The notes below the pieces were generated by a model. It did not search any database and had not been told where the DNA came from. It saw only the letters and a program-made list of their open reading frames with translations. DNA of 44,011 bases from an uncultured Prevotellaceae bacterium. GTDB lineage: Bacteria; Bacteroidota; Bacteroidia; Bacteroidales; Bacteroidaceae. Location of the stretch: the NCBI GenBank assembly GCA_947169245.1, contig CAMVPA010000029.1, positions 1-44,011 of the forward strand, read 5' to 3'. Shown one piece after another: positions 29,967-39,141 of this stretch; position 1 is the first letter of the stretch, and each line of letters starts with the position of its first letter. The position numbers were made by a program, and so were the translations under genes.

Positions 29967-32594
29967 TCAGAACTCTTGTCCGAGAACGAAGTGGAACTGT
30001 GAGCCACCATGTTCCGACGTACTTGTGTAGTGAGGCTTGTCGAAGCCGTAGGCCCAGTCGATACCCATCAAACCCACCATAGGCAGATAGATACGTACGC
30101 CGAGACCAGCCGAACGCTTGAGCTCGAAGGGGTTGAACTTCTTGGCATCAGTCCAGGCGTTACCAGCCTCAAGGAAGCCCAGGCCGTAAATAGTCGTATT
30201 ACCCATCATGAAGGGATAGCGCAACTCCAGCGTCATGCGATCGTAGGCATAGCCGGCAGAATAGCGTGGTGTCAGTGATCCATTCTCGTAACCGCGGAGA
30301 CCAATGGTCTCTTCAGCATAGCTGTAGCTGTAGCCGCTCATACCGTCGCCACCCATGTAGAAGGTCTCGAAGGGCGACTTCTTGTTTTTGTTGTATGAAC
30401 CAAGGATGCCCATCTCGAAGCGGGTCATCAGAACGAAGCACTTTTGGGCACTTGACAGTGCTGTGAAGGTGCGCAGTTTCATCTTCCACTTATGATACTC
30501 TATCCAGCGGTAGACGTCCTGCAACTCATCCTCATAGGTAGCCGATGTTCCATCCTTCGCCAGATTGGCATAGTCCTTACCGTCCCAAAGCGACCAAGGC
30601 GGAGTGACTGCGAGCGAAACCATGAACTCAGAACCACGACGTGGGTAGAGCGGGTGGTCGGTAGAGTTACGCGACAGCGTCAGGCCCAAGTTCAGGTTGT
30701 TACAGTTACCGTTATTTACTAAAAAGTATATCCAGTCACGCAGCATGTAGCGTGTGTAGCCCAGCGTAGCTGACAGGTGGAAGTAGTCGTCGGGCCAGCG
30801 CAGACGCTTGCCCCAGCCAATGGAGGCGCCCATCATTCTGATGGTCTTGTCGTCGTCAAGCAGGGCGTCATAGTTGTAGGCATAGTTGTTATACGTGCCA
30901 TAGCCTCCGTAGTAGTTGTACACCGAGTTCATCCAGCTGGTGTTACGATAGGTACTTGAGATGTCGGACTGCTTCGAATAGAAAACACCGACGTTCAGGG
31001 CGTTGGGGCGCTTGCCACCAAACCAGTTGGTGGAGTAGCTGGCTGAGCCAGAGTAGTAATAGGAACCATTCGACTGGACGTTGATGCCGAGCTGTTCGCC
31101 GTCGCCGATGGGCATGATGCCACGGTGCATCTTGTTCTTGCCGAAGAGGTTGCGCATGGAGAAGTTGTTCAGCTTCAAGCCGATGCGTCCTATGACACCC
31201 GTCTGTCCCCAGCCTAATGAGAACTCAATCTGGTCGTTCGACTTCTGTTCCAGCATCCAGTTCAGGTCTACCGTACCGTCATCGTAGTTGGGCTTCACGT
31301 CGGGTTGTACCTTGTCTGCCTCGAAGTAGCCCATTGAGGCAATTTCACGAATAGAACGCATGATGGCATCCTTCGAGAACAGGTCGCCGGGCTTCGTACG
31401 GAGCTCGCGGCGCACGACCTCCTCATAGAGACGGTCGTTGCCATAAACGCGCACATGGTTCAGGCGAGCCTGCGGCCCCTCGACAATGCGTATCTCCAGG
31501 TCGATGGAGTCGCTGACAACGTTGACTTCCACAGGATTGACGCTTGAGAATACGTAGCCGCTATTGTAGTAGTTGTCGTGTACACCATCCTCATCGCTAT
31601 TCAGTCGCTTCATGAGTTGCTTCTGGTTATAGACGTCGCCTTTATGCATATTGAGCGTACGGTTCAGTTCTTCGGTGGTGATGACGGTGTTGCCCACCCA
31701 CGTGATGTTGCGCAGAAAATATTTCTGTCCCTCATCAATGTGGACGTAGACATTGACGTGCTTGCCGTCGATGTTCCACACGGAGTCCTCGAGAATCTCC
31801 ATATCGCGGTAGCCCAGTTCGTTGTACTTTTCAATAAGCTGCTGTTTGGCCTCACGATAGCGTTCGTCGGTATACTTCTTCGCCTTGAATATGTTACCCA
31901 GCTTGCCTGCCTCATGAATCTTTCCAAAAGCGCCCTTGCTGATTAACGTACCCTTGATTTTCTTATCCAACAGTCCTCGGTTGCCGTCGATGATGATGTT
32001 GCGCACCTTCATCTTGGCCTTCTTGTCGATGTCGACGTCGAGGATTACCTGGTTCTTGCCGGTCACGTCGTCGCGCTGGGTGATGTTGATCTCGGCATTC
32101 TTATAACCTTTCTCGTCGAAGTACTTCTTAGCCAGAACCTTGGCGCGGTCAATCATGTTAGGCGTAATCTGTGAACCCTTCATGATGCCGAGTTTGGCCT
32201 CCATGTCCTCGCGCTCCGACTTCTTCAGACCTATATAATTAATGGTACTCACGCGCGGGCGAAGGTTCAGGTGTATACAGAGATATATCTTTGAGCCAAC
32301 CAGCGAGTCGGCACTGATGGAGACCTGCGAGAACAGGCCGTGGCGCCAGTAGCGTTTCACGGCATCGGTAATGGCGTTGCCTGGAACTTCAATCTGCTGT
32401 CCAATGGACAGGCCTGAAAGACTTGTCAGTACATAGTCTTCATAGCCTTCGACACCTTCGACGCGGAGGCCTGCAACTTCACACTGACGGGGCGTGCCGG
32501 CGTATGAAATGTCGGGGTTGACAATTTTGTACTGCGCGCCAACGCTTAAAGGCAAAAAGGTAAAAAGGCAAAAGGGTAAAACTCCTTTTACCAT
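29967..32594 (-). CDS. bamA: Outer-membrane protein assembly factor BamA (Omp85)
   Basis: 875 residues from the ATG at 32592-32594; an in-frame GTG at 32651 would add 19 residues of Lys/Val-rich sequence. The ATG start gives a clean signal peptide (MVKGVLPFCLFTFLPLSVGA). The N-terminal part (~30-460) contains POTRA repeats, and the C-terminal ~400 residues form a 16-strand barrel ending in FHFVLGQEF with the terminal Phe of Omp85 proteins. BamA inserts barrel proteins in the outer membrane. It follows uppS by 61 bases and precedes three Skp-like chaperones, a typical Bacteroidetes order. Its signal peptide overlaps an AAAAGTAAAAAG-type intergenic repeat. Confidence 0.95.
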   Translation of the reverse strand: MVKGVLPFCLFTFLPLSVGAQYKIVNPDISYAGTPRQCEVAGLRVEGVEGYEDYVLTSLSGLSIGQQIEVPGNAITDAVKRYWRHGLFSQVSISADSLVGSKIYLCIHLNLRPRVSTINYIGLKKSEREDMEAKLGIMKGSQITPNMIDRAKVLAKKYFDEKGYKNAEINITQRDDVTGKNQVILDVDIDKKAKMKVRNIIIDGNRGLLDKKIKGTLISKGAFGKIHEAGKLGNIFKAKKYTDERYREAKQQLIEKYNELGYRDMEILEDSVWNIDGKHVNVYVHIDEGQKYFLRNITWVGNTVITTEELNRTLNMHKGDVYNQKQLMKRLNSDEDGVHDNYYNSGYVFSSVNPVEVNVVSDSIDLEIRIVEGPQARLNHVRVYGNDRLYEEVVRRELRTKPGDLFSKDAIMRSIREIASMGYFEADKVQPDVKPNYDDGTVDLNWMLEQKSNDQIEFSLGWGQTGVIGRIGLKLNNFSMRNLFGKNKMHRGIMPIGDGEQLGINVQSNGSYYYSGSASYSTNWFGGKRPNALNVGVFYSKQSDISSTYRNTSWMNSVYNYYGGYGTYNNYAYNYDALLDDDKTIRMMGASIGWGKRLRWPDDYFHLSATLGYTRYMLRDWIYFLVNNGNCNNLNLGLTLSRNSTDHPLYPRRGSEFMVSLAVTPPWSLWDGKDYANLAKDGTSATYEDELQDVYRWIEYHKWKMKLRTFTALSSAQKCFVLMTRFEMGILGSYNKNKKSPFETFYMGGDGMSGYSYSYAEETIGLRGYENGSLTPRYSAGYAYDRMTLELRYPFMMGNTTIYGLGFLEAGNAWTDAKKFNPFELKRSAGLGVRIYLPMVGLMGIDWAYGFDKPHYTSTSEHGGSQFHFVLGQEF

Positions 32595-32663
32595 TACCTT
32601 CACCCGTTTTGTAATCGTTTCTATTTTCACTTTTACTTTTTTACTTTTCACCTGTTTACTTTT
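32547..32663. repeat. GTAAAAAGG/GTAAAAGTGAAAA repeats across the uppS-bamA gap and bamA signal peptide
   Basis: Plus strand 32547-32580 has units like GGCAAAAAGGTAAAAAGG; 32623-32663 is the reverse type (TTTTACTTTTTTAC). The first block lies in the codons for FCLFTFLPL, the hydrophobic core of the BamA signal peptide. Confidence 0.7.
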
Positions 32664-33429
32664 CCTCGCTCTCCACTTGCTCCTCGGTCTTGCCGAAGCG
32701 ACGCTGACGGCGCTGGTAGCTCTCTATGGCTTCGTGAAGGGCTGCTTCGTCGAAGTCGGGCCAGTAAGTGTCGCAGAAGTACAGCTCCGAGTAGGCTATC
32801 TGCCACAGCAGGTAGTTGGAGATGCGCACCTCGCCGCCAGTACGGATGAGCAGGTCGGGATCGGGCATGAAGTTGGTCGTCAGGTGCTGGCTGATGGTCT
32901 CCTCGGTGATGTCCTCAGCACGAATGCCTCCCGTCCGCAGGCGTTTGAAGACGTTCTGCGGCAGTTCCTCCATGTCGTGAATCTCCGTGATAATCTGTCG
33001 CACGGCATTGGTAATCTCCCAACGGCTGGAGTAGCTCAGCGCCACCACCATCGTCATGGTATCGTTGTCGGCCGTGTGCTCTTCTGTCTCACGCAGTTTC
33101 TGCTGCACTTCGTCGGGCAGTCGTTTCACGTCGCCGATGACTCGGAAGCGGACGTTGTTCTTCATGAATATCTCGTCCTCCAGCGATGTGAGCACCAGTC
33201 CCATGAGCGCAGAGATCTCGTCGGCCGGCCGGTTCCAGTTCTCCGTCGAGAAGGTATACAGCGTCAGGTACTTGACACCAAGGCGCGTACACTCCGAGGT
33301 GATGCGGCGAACGGCGTCGACACCAGCCTGATGGCCGAAGCTGCGCTCCTTGCCGCGCTCAGTTGCCCAACGTCCGTTGCCGTCCATGATGATGGCAATG
33401 TGCTGCGGTATGTTGTTTTTATCTATCAT
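32656..33429 (-). CDS. uppS: Isoprenyl transferase (undecaprenyl diphosphate synthase)
   Basis: 257 residues from the ATG at 33427-33429, which starts 11 bases before the DUF6089 stop. The signature [26 protein letters not shown] is at the N-terminus, with the catalytic Asp in MDGNGRW. Further conserved blocks are [13 protein letters not shown] and [27 protein letters not shown]. It makes the C55 lipid carrier used for peptidoglycan and O-antigen. Genes for bamA and skp follow, a common Bacteroidetes order. Confidence 0.96.
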   Translation of the reverse strand: MIDKNNIPQHIAIIMDGNGRWATERGKERSFGHQAGVDAVRRITSECTRLGVKYLTLYTFSTENWNRPADEISALMGLVLTSLEDEIFMKNNVRFRVIGDVKRLPDEVQQKLRETEEHTADNDTMTMVVALSYSSRWEITNAVRQIITEIHDMEELPQNVFKRLRTGGIRAEDITEETISQHLTTNFMPDPDLLIRTGGEVRISNYLLWQIAYSELYFCDTYWPDFDEAALHEAIESYQRRQRRFGKTEEQVESEEK

Positions 33430-34117
33430 TATTACACGTTTTACATTTCTTCCATATATCATAGGTCAGCGTCAGCTGCAGAACACTGTAGCAGTCGGTG
33501 TTCTTGAACAGGCCGCTGCTCTCAATGCCGTAGGGATCCTTCTGCCCGTCGAGCTCATCGCTGCCCGTGAAGCGCATTGTCCACTCTGCAGCCAGATTCA
33601 GACGCTCGCCCAGCTTCATCTTCACGCCGGCACCAATGGGCAGGTTGGCGGCAAACACGCCGTGGGTACTGTCAACGTATGTCATGCCCAGTCCTATGGC
33701 GATGAATGGTGCCACGTGTCGTGCTCCGTAGTACTCACGTCCTGTGCCATAGGCCCAGAAGTTGTACTCATAGCGCATTGTGACGTCAATCAGTTGGTTG
33801 TCAAAACTGTAAGGCTCCGCTGCTGTGCTGGGATACCATGTGCCCACGTCAGTGCTGCTGCCCTTGAGTTTGCCGTAGCCTATGCTCATGCCCAGCGCCA
33901 TGCGAGGATTGTAACGGTACTTCGCCACTAATGCTGCCATAGGCTGCATGCCTTTTGTTAGGTTGCTGTTGAAGTCGCCCTCGTAGCTCACCAGCCCCAG
34001 GCCACCGCCTACTTCCATCCTGTATTCAGGGTCGTCCTGCGCCCTTACCGGGCTAAATGAAAACAGAGAAACAATAACTGATAAACTTGCTAGACGCAGC
34101 CAACTTTCATTCTTCAT
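33419..34117 (-). CDS. DUF6089 outer-membrane beta-barrel protein
   Basis: 232 residues with a signal peptide ending near VRAQ. The sequence alternates in beta fashion ([72 protein letters not shown]). DUF6089 genes sit upstream of uppS and bamA in many Bacteroidetes. It ends in KCKTCNNDR, overlapping the uppS start. The ATG lies in a repeat region of AATGAGAAATGAG units, with several out-of-frame ATG triplets close to it. Function unknown; an outer-membrane or scaffold role is likely from its position. Confidence 0.82.
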   Translation of the reverse strand: MKNESWLRLASLSVIVSLFSFSPVRAQDDPEYRMEVGGGLGLVSYEGDFNSNLTKGMQPMAALVAKYRYNPRMALGMSIGYGKLKGSSTDVGTWYPSTAAEPYSFDNQLIDVTMRYEYNFWAYGTGREYYGARHVAPFIAIGLGMTYVDSTHGVFAANLPIGAGVKMKLGERLNLAAEWTMRFTGSDELDGQKDPYGIESSGLFKNTDCYSVLQLTLTYDIWKKCKTCNNDR

Positions 34118-34145
34118 TTCTCATTCCCCATTTCTCATTTCTCAC
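34112..34145. repeat. AATGAGAAATGAG repeat between DUF6242 and DUF6089 genes
   Basis: mRNA sense: GAGAAATGAGAAATGGGGAA then TGAGAAATGAAG. The DUF6242 stop lies at one edge and the DUF6089 start at the other, and the repeat contains both the RBS-like GAGAA and extra ATG triplets. Confidence 0.8.
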
Positions 34146-35134
34146 TTCGTCAGATACCCACGCCACACTTGACCCTGACCGTCCTTCAGCCACAGATAGC
34201 CGTTGCTAACGATAGCCTTCAGCGGCGCTCCGCCGAAGCCCTCAGGCATGCTGATGTCACTGTTCTGTTTCCACGTGATGCCCTGATCGGTGCTCTGGTA
34301 GATGACACCTTTGCTGCCCAGTGCCAACAGGCGGCCACTGTAGTAGACCAGTGCCACCTGCTCCATGGCCGGCAGGTAGAAGGGATTGTCCTCCGCCTGT
34401 GTCATGTAGACCCAGCGGCCTGCGTGGTCAGCATCCGAGAGCTTACGCCATATAGTCATTGCTTTGTCTGTCTCGGTTCTCAGGCCTGCCCACAGGTCAT
34501 ATCTCATGTCGTTGGTCCCCATCCAGGCAACACCGGCCAGTGACAACTGGGGGACGAGCGAGGCATCGTCGTCGAGCTGCTGCATGTCGATGCTGTCAGC
34601 TACCATATCTGCGCTCTCAGGCATCTGGGTCGCATCGGCGGCAGACCAGATGAGCATTCCGGCCTCCCGCTGGCGCACTGACAGGGTTACTGTATAGTCG
34701 CGATAGTGGTCGCCGTCGGTTGAGATGATACGGAACGTGCGCGGCTGACTGAAGTCTATCGAGTCGGTCGATGAGTATGTCAGCAGCGAGTCGCTCGTCA
34801 GCGACTTCACGGCTACTACGGCGCTGTTGCGCGTTGTCAGCGTACAGACTACGTGTTTCAGATCGGTACCCATGAGCAGCGAGTCGCTATTGAAGATGCG
34901 GTAGCCCATCTGGTCGATGCATATCTTGTAGGTACTGCCGCTGTAGGACACGTTATATGTCGTGTCCACGCCTGTAGATTTCGTAATCGTCACCGTACGG
35001 GTCATCGTGCCCAGCGTAAACGACGTAATGGCGACGTCGTCATAGTAGGTCGCGTCGTCGTCACTTCCTAGGCATGATGGCAGCAAAAGGACACTAACCA
35101 GCATGACCCAACAAGCCAGAAATATCTTTCTCAT
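34142..35134 (-). CDS. DUF6242-like lipoprotein
   Basis: 330 residues from the ATG at 35132-35134. A longer GTG frame from 35173 overlaps the promoter and is rejected. Lipobox LLPSC at ~Cys21, then GSDDD. Residues ~30-160 look like a beta-sandwich (ITSFTLGTMTRTVTITKS; FRIISTDGDHYRDYTVTLSV). The C-terminal half has repeated motifs (MLIWSAADATQ; LVYYSGRLLALGSKGVIYQSTDQGITWKQNSDI; GYLWLKDGQGQVWRGYLTK), resembling a sialidase/BNR-like beta-propeller. This looks like the DUF6242 family of Bacteroidales. No function is known. First gene of the envelope run. Confidence 0.75.
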   Translation of the reverse strand: MRKIFLACWVMLVSVLLLPSCLGSDDDATYYDDVAITSFTLGTMTRTVTITKSTGVDTTYNVSYSGSTYKICIDQMGYRIFNSDSLLMGTDLKHVVCTLTTRNSAVVAVKSLTSDSLLTYSSTDSIDFSQPRTFRIISTDGDHYRDYTVTLSVRQREAGMLIWSAADATQMPESADMVADSIDMQQLDDDASLVPQLSLAGVAWMGTNDMRYDLWAGLRTETDKAMTIWRKLSDADHAGRWVYMTQAEDNPFYLPAMEQVALVYYSGRLLALGSKGVIYQSTDQGITWKQNSDISMPEGFGGAPLKAIVSNGYLWLKDGQGQVWRGYLTK

Positions 35135-35160
35135 TGAACTGTTCAATTTCGTTTTGGCTG

Positions 35161-35168
35161 CAAAGGTA
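35161..35168 (-). promoter_or_regulatory. -7 element of the DUF6242-DUF6089-uppS-bamA run
   Basis: Minus-strand TACCTTTG, 26 bases before the ATG at 35134; no clean -33 TTTG is seen at 19-20 bases. Confidence 0.7.
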
Positions 35169-35233
35169 CGCACAATTTCCCGAACTACCGCCGTTTTCTT
35201 ACCTTTATTAAATTAAATTATATGATAAAATGC

Positions 35234-35271
35234 AAAAAAAGAGTGCGGTATGAATCTCTCACTCCGCACTC
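35234..35271 (-). terminator. Terminator of the small orphan gene
   Basis: Minus strand GAGTGCGG ... CCGCACTC is a perfect 8-bp stem, followed by seven T residues. It starts 3 bases past the stop of the small frame. Confidence 0.9.
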
Positions 35272-35273
35272 CT

Positions 35274-35369
35274 TTAACGTACATTGGTCTTTGTCAGCGT
35301 AAAAATGCTGAGCACTGTAGCCGTAGCCACCGAGGCCAACATAACCGTTGTTTGAAAATCAAATAACAT
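35274..35369 (-). CDS. Candidate 31-residue hydrophobic small protein in its own transcription unit
   Basis: Frame: MLFDFQTTVMLASVATATVL then SIFTLTKTNVR, with a stop at 35274-35276. Residues 8-24 are hydrophobic enough for one membrane helix, with a basic end. A purine-rich AAGGTAAAG lies about eight bases upstream. A TACCTTTG promoter box (35438-35445) and a perfect terminator (35234-35271) bracket it. The leader contains the stem GTAATC/GATTAC (35416-35432). I do not recognise the protein; it could instead be a non-coding RNA such as a Bacteroidales-specific sRNA. Nothing else explains this isolated unit. Confidence 0.5.
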   Translation of the reverse strand: MLFDFQTTVMLASVATATVLSIFTLTKTNVR

Positions 35370-35437
35370 AATCTTTACCTTAAATATTTAACTACTAACC
35401 TAATGAATAACGGGAGTAATCATCACGATTACGAGTG

Positions 35438-35445
35438 CAAAGGTA
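35438..35445 (-). promoter_or_regulatory. Promoter box of the small orphan unit
   Basis: Minus-strand TACCTTTG. The 25 bases 35438-35462 match 37307-37331 (pckA promoter) at 24 positions, so the two promoters are close copies. Confidence 0.75.
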
Positions 35446-35516
35446 CAAAAAAGCGGTGAGAGGAGAGCGGCGAGAAGAGAGAAATTGCCGGCGCCACATC
35501 TTTTATTGACCTATAT

Positions 35517-35549
35517 CAAAAATTGGCTGCACCTTTCGGCGCAGCCAAT
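35517..35549 (-). terminator. pckA: Terminator of pckA
   Basis: Minus strand ATTGGCTGC-loop-GCAGCCAAT, a perfect 9-bp stem, followed by five T residues. It lies 90 bases past the pckA stop. Confidence 0.9.
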
Positions 35550-35574
35550 CTTGTTATAGTGCGAATAAATGATG

Positions 35575-35657
35575 CTTACAGCTTCGGGCCTGCAAACTTT
35601 GCCCTGCATAGGGCGGAAGTTGCTTTCGGTCCTAAGTCTTACAACTTCGGGCCTGCA
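35575..35657. repeat. Duplicated 20-mer at the end of pckA
   Basis: CTTACAGCTTCGGGCCTGCA (35575-35594) recurs as CTTACAACTTCGGGCCTGCA (35638-35657); the latter covers the last pckA codons (AGPKL and stop). Only one base differs, and the copies are 63 bases apart. Confidence 0.85.
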
Positions 35658-37252
35658 GCGACGAGAGCCTTACCAGCCTCGTTACCCTCGTACTTCTTGA
35701 AGTTCTTGATGAAGCGGGCAGCCAGGTCCTCGGCCTTCTTGTTCCACTCAGCAGCGTCAGCGTAAGTGTCGCGAGGATCGAGGATGGCGGGGTTCACGTT
35801 GGGCAGAGCTGTGGGCACCTCGAAGTCGAAGTAAGGAATCTTCTTGGTCTCAGCCTTCAGGATAGCACCGTCGAGGATAGCGTCGATGATACCACGTGTA
35901 TCGGGGATAGAGATACGCTTGCCGGTACCGTTCCAACCCGTGTTCACGAGGTAAGCCTTGGCACCGCTCTTCTCCATCTTCTTCACCAGCTCCTCAGCAT
36001 ACTTGGTGGGGTGCAGCTCCAGGAAAGCCTGGCCGAAGCAGGCGCTGAAGGTAGGCGTAGGCTCAGTGATGCCGCGCTCTGTACCTGCCAGCTTAGCGGT
36101 GAAGCCAGAGAGGAAGTAGTACTTCGTCTGCTCGGGAGTCAGGATGCTAACGGGAGGCAGCACGCCAAAGGCGTCAGCGCTCAGGAAGATGACGTTCTTA
36201 GCCTCGGGACCAGCGCTCTTGCCGTTCACCTTCTGGGCAATCTTCTCAATGTGGTTGATGGGGTAGCTAACGCGGGTGTTCTCAGTCACGCTCTTGTCAG
36301 CGAAGTCAATCTTGCCAGCCTCGTCAACGGTAACGTTCTCGAGCAGAGCGTCGCGCTTGATGGCACCGTAGATGTCGGGCTCGTTCTCCTTAGAGAGGTT
36401 GATGACCTTAGCATAGCAGCCACCCTCGAAGTTGAACACACCCTCGTCGTCCCATCCGTGCTCGTCGTCACCAATCAGCAGACGCTTCGGATCGGTAGAC
36501 AGCGTGGTCTTACCTGTACCAGACAGACCGAAGAAGATTGCGGTGTTCTTACCCTCCATGTCGGTGTTGGCAGAGCAGTGCATAGAAGCGATACCCTGCA
36601 GGGGCAGATAGTAGTTCATCATCGAGAACATACCCTTCTTCATCTCGCCACCGTACCAGGTGTTGATGATGCACTGCTCACGGCTGGTAGTGTTGAAGGC
36701 TACGCAAGTCTCTGAGTTCAGACCCAGCTCCTTGTAGTTCTCAACCTTTGCCTTAGAAGCGTTGTAAATGACGAAGTTAGGCTCGAACGACTCCAGCTCC
36801 TCAGCGGTGGGCTGAATGAACATGTTCTTCACGAAGTGAGCCTGCCAAGCCACCTCAACAATGAAGCGGACACGCAGACGGGTAGCCTCGTTAGCGCCAC
36901 AGAAAGCATCAACGACATAGAGGTCCTTGTTGCAGAGCTCCTTGATGGCAATTTCCTTAACGGTCTTCCAAACCTCCTCGCTCATGGGGTGGTTGTCGTT
37001 CTTGTACTCCTCAGAAGTCCACCAAACCTTGTCCTCGCTCTGTGCATCCTTCACGATGTACTTGTCCTTAGGCGAACGGCCGGTATAGATACCAGTCATC
37101 ACGTTAACAGCGTTGAGCTCGGTGTTCTGGCCCTTGTCGAAACCAGTCAGGCCGGCTTTTGTCTCTTCCTCAAAGAGGAACTCATACGACGGATTGTGGG
37201 CAATCACCTTCGAACCGGTGATGCCGTACTGTGTCAAATCTAACTTTGCCAT
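35639..37252 (-). CDS. pckA: Phosphoenolpyruvate carboxykinase (ATP)
   Basis: 537 residues from the ATG at 37250-37252, the family's usual length. It is preceded by a longer open frame that runs over the promoter and is not used. Conserved blocks: [11 protein letters not shown], the kinase-1a P-loop [11 protein letters not shown], the metal-binding LIGDDEHGW, the kinase signature and [17 protein letters not shown]. It links oxaloacetate and PEP; in Bacteroidales it often acts in the CO2-fixing direction on the path to succinate. It carries its own TACCTTTG promoter. Confidence 0.97.
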   Translation of the reverse strand: MAKLDLTQYGITGSKVIAHNPSYEFLFEEETKAGLTGFDKGQNTELNAVNVMTGIYTGRSPKDKYIVKDAQSEDKVWWTSEEYKNDNHPMSEEVWKTVKEIAIKELCNKDLYVVDAFCGANEATRLRVRFIVEVAWQAHFVKNMFIQPTAEELESFEPNFVIYNASKAKVENYKELGLNSETCVAFNTTSREQCIINTWYGGEMKKGMFSMMNYYLPLQGIASMHCSANTDMEGKNTAIFFGLSGTGKTTLSTDPKRLLIGDDEHGWDDEGVFNFEGGCYAKVINLSKENEPDIYGAIKRDALLENVTVDEAGKIDFADKSVTENTRVSYPINHIEKIAQKVNGKSAGPEAKNVIFLSADAFGVLPPVSILTPEQTKYYFLSGFTAKLAGTERGITEPTPTFSACFGQAFLELHPTKYAEELVKKMEKSGAKAYLVNTGWNGTGKRISIPDTRGIIDAILDGAILKAETKKIPYFDFEVPTALPNVNPAILDPRDTYADAAEWNKKAEDLAARFIKNFKKYEGNEAGKALVAAGPKL

Positions 37253-37306
37253 TGTCTCAATGTATTTTAAAGTGTTACTAATTATCCTTTTTGCTTTTTT
37301 GCGTTG

Positions 37307-37314
37307 CAAAGGTA
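37307..37314 (-). promoter_or_regulatory. pckA: pckA promoter -7 element
   Basis: Minus-strand TACCTTTG, 55 bases upstream of the start. The 25 bases from 37307 are near-identical to those upstream of the small orphan gene. Confidence 0.8.
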
Positions 37315-37454
37315 CAAAAAAGAGGTGAGAGACGTGAAGTGAGAGGCGAGAAAATGTTGCAGATTTAATGTTTTTTAGATACAAATCAAGAAAAATGAAT
37401 GTCAACCTTACACTTTTGCAAGGCTGACATGACAATTGTTGTGTGCGCCGACAG

Positions 37455-38006
37455 CTATTTCAGCAGTTCGGCCACGGTGTTGTAGAGGTCTTCGCCGCGC
37501 AAGTCCTTGGCCACGATACAACCTTCTTGGTCGATGAGCACATTGGCGGGAATGGACGTGATGTTGTAGACGTGTGCGCCCTCGCTATCCCAGCCCCGCA
37601 GGTCGCTCATCTGCGGCCACGCCATGTTCAGTGCGCCGACGGCGTTGGCCCAGGCCTCATGGTTGTTGTCGAACGATACGCCTACCACCTCCAGTCCTTT
37701 CTCGTGGAAGTCGGTGTAGGTCTTGACCACTGCCGGCATCTCCGCACGGCAGGGTGCACACCACGACGCCCAGAAGTCGATAAGCACCAGCTTGTTCTTG
37801 CCCACGTAGTCGCTCACCTTGACAGTGCCGCCGCTGATGCCTGGCAGGGCGAGGTCCTGGTACTGCGGAGCGTTGTTGTCAGCGGCTGCGGCTACTGATT
37901 CTGCGACCGTCTCCTGTGCGGCGGTGCCGTTGGCGTCAGTTGTCTTGCGTGTGCAAGCCGCTGTCAGAACCACACAGGCGGCAAATAATAGAAAACGTTT
38001 TGTCAT
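37455..38006 (-). CDS. TlpA/thioredoxin-like lipoprotein
   Basis: 183 residues from the ATG at 38004-38006 ([21 protein letters not shown], lipobox LTAAC). An ATG 18 bases earlier (MKLQRN) is a second possibility. The thioredoxin-fold domain starts with [42 protein letters not shown], where WCAPC is the redox pair, and contains cis-Pro [10 protein letters not shown]. It faces the periplasm as a lipid-anchored disulfide reductase of the ResA/TlpA type, usually for cytochrome or surface-protein maturation. Its -7 box (38037-38044, TTACTTTG) is only about 30 bases upstream. It is divergent from upp. Confidence 0.9.
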   Translation of the reverse strand: MTKRFLLFAACVVLTAACTRKTTDANGTAAQETVAESVAAAADNNAPQYQDLALPGISGGTVKVSDYVGKNKLVLIDFWASWCAPCRAEMPAVVKTYTDFHEKGLEVVGVSFDNNHEAWANAVGALNMAWPQMSDLRGWDSEGAHVYNITSIPANVLIDQEGCIVAKDLRGEDLYNTVAELLK

Positions 38007-38108
38007 ATTTCTTTGGAGTTTCATCTTTATGAGGTGCAAAGTAACAAAAAAAAGTCCAAACACCCAAATGTTTTGGCGTAAAACGTTGGCCGTCTCGAAT
38101 ATTATCGC

Positions 38109-38116
38109 TACTTTTG
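38109..38116 (+). promoter_or_regulatory. upp: upp promoter -7 box
   Basis: TACTTTTG (fits TAnnTTTG) lies 29 bases before the upp start. Confidence 0.65.
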
Positions 38117-38144
38117 CGGACAGAAACCTAATACAACCGTTATC

Positions 38145-38801
38145 ATGGAAGTCATTAACTTTGCGGAGCAGAACTCCGTCATTAACATGTATCTCGCCGA
38201 GATACGCGACAAGAAATATCAGCAGAACAGACTGCTGTTCCGTAATAACATTCAGCGCATCGGACAGATGATGGCCTTCGAACTGTCGAAGAAGCTCGAC
38301 TACCGTCCGAAGACGGTCAACACGCCATTGGGCACGCTCGACATTGCTATTCCCCACGACGAGCTGGTCGTCGCCACCGTGCTGCGTGCCGGCCTGCCCT
38401 TCCACGAGGGTTTCCTCAATGTGTTCGACCACGCTGAGAACGCCTTTGTCTCGGCCTACCGCATGTATACCAACCGCGAACATACCGAGGTGGGCGTACA
38501 TACTGAATATATGGCTTCACCCTCGGTCAAGAACAAAACTCTCGTCATCGTCGACCCCATGCTGGCCACGGGCGGTTCGATGGCTGCCAGCATTGAGGCA
38601 CTGGTGAAGACGGGTAAGCCGCGCAAGATTCACATCTGCTGCGTCATAGCAACACCTGAAGGCATCGATGTGGTAAAAGAAGCACTGCCCAACGACGCTA
38701 CCATTTGGTGTGCCGCCATCGATCCCGGCATGAACGCCCAGAAGTATATCGTCCCCGGCTTTGGCGACTGCGGCGACCTCTGTTACGGAGAGAAACTGTG
38801 A
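38145..38801 (+). CDS. upp: Uracil phosphoribosyltransferase
   Basis: 218 residues. The PRPP-binding loop LVIVDPMLATGGSM is visible, along with VLRAGLPFHEGFLNVFD, HICCVIATPEGID and the C-terminal GFGDCGDLCYGEKL. It salvages uracil to UMP in the cytoplasm. It shares its upstream gap with the divergent TlpA-like gene. After it comes a gap of 424 bases without a gene. Confidence 0.96.
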   Translation: MEVINFAEQNSVINMYLAEIRDKKYQQNRLLFRNNIQRIGQMMAFELSKKLDYRPKTVNTPLGTLDIAIPHDELVVATVLRAGLPFHEGFLNVFDHAENAFVSAYRMYTNREHTEVGVHTEYMASPSVKNKTLVIVDPMLATGGSMAASIEALVKTGKPRKIHICCVIATPEGIDVVKEALPNDATIWCAAIDPGMNAQKYIVPGFGDCGDLCYGEKL

Positions 38802-38875
38802 TTGTTTGTCGGCCTTACGCGTACATTAAAGAAAGGCTCTGCCAACGGAAAACATATGGTTAAAATCTCGAAAGT

Positions 38876-38905
38876 GGTTACGGTTACAGCTGTAACCATG
38901 TAACC
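38876..38905. repeat. Palindrome 1: GGTTAC/GTAACC
   Basis: The core GGTTACAGCTGTAACC (38882-38897) is a perfect 16-bp palindrome, extended by further GGTTAC and GTAACC units on both sides. Confidence 0.85.
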
Positions 38906-38984
38906 ATTTGGATTGTGTAAATTGGAATTTTGTTTACAAATCAAGTGGTATCCATCGCCAGGCGTTAAGAATCTGTAGAAAAGT

Positions 38985-39047
38985 CATGAGTTTTTGAAAA
39001 TACTCCATGAGTTTTGGCGAAAACTCCATGACTTTCGCGCAAAACTC
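38985..39047. repeat. Three 21-bp tandem repeats, each a hairpin
   Basis: Units 38985-39005, 39006-39026, 39027-39047 follow the pattern CATGA-GTTTT-...-AAAACTC. In the first two GAGTTTT pairs (nearly) with AAAACTC. There are no spacers. Confidence 0.88.
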
Positions 39048-39141
39048 GGCCTCTTTTGAAATAACTGTGTTTATCGGGGTTCTGGAGGACAGACCAATGT
39101 GAATAGGGCTTATGACATAATCTTTACACTGCTCGTCTTTC

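Noticed and set aside
37253..37435. N-terminal extension of pckA
   Set aside because: The extension crosses the promoter and repeat; the ATG at 37252 gives the normal 537-residue protein.
38007..38501. 165-codon N-terminal extension of the TlpA-like protein
   Set aside because: It runs antisense over upp and its promoter; the lipoprotein signal peptide begins at 38006.
38985..39047. CRISPR array
   Set aside because: The 21-bp units touch each other with no spacers.
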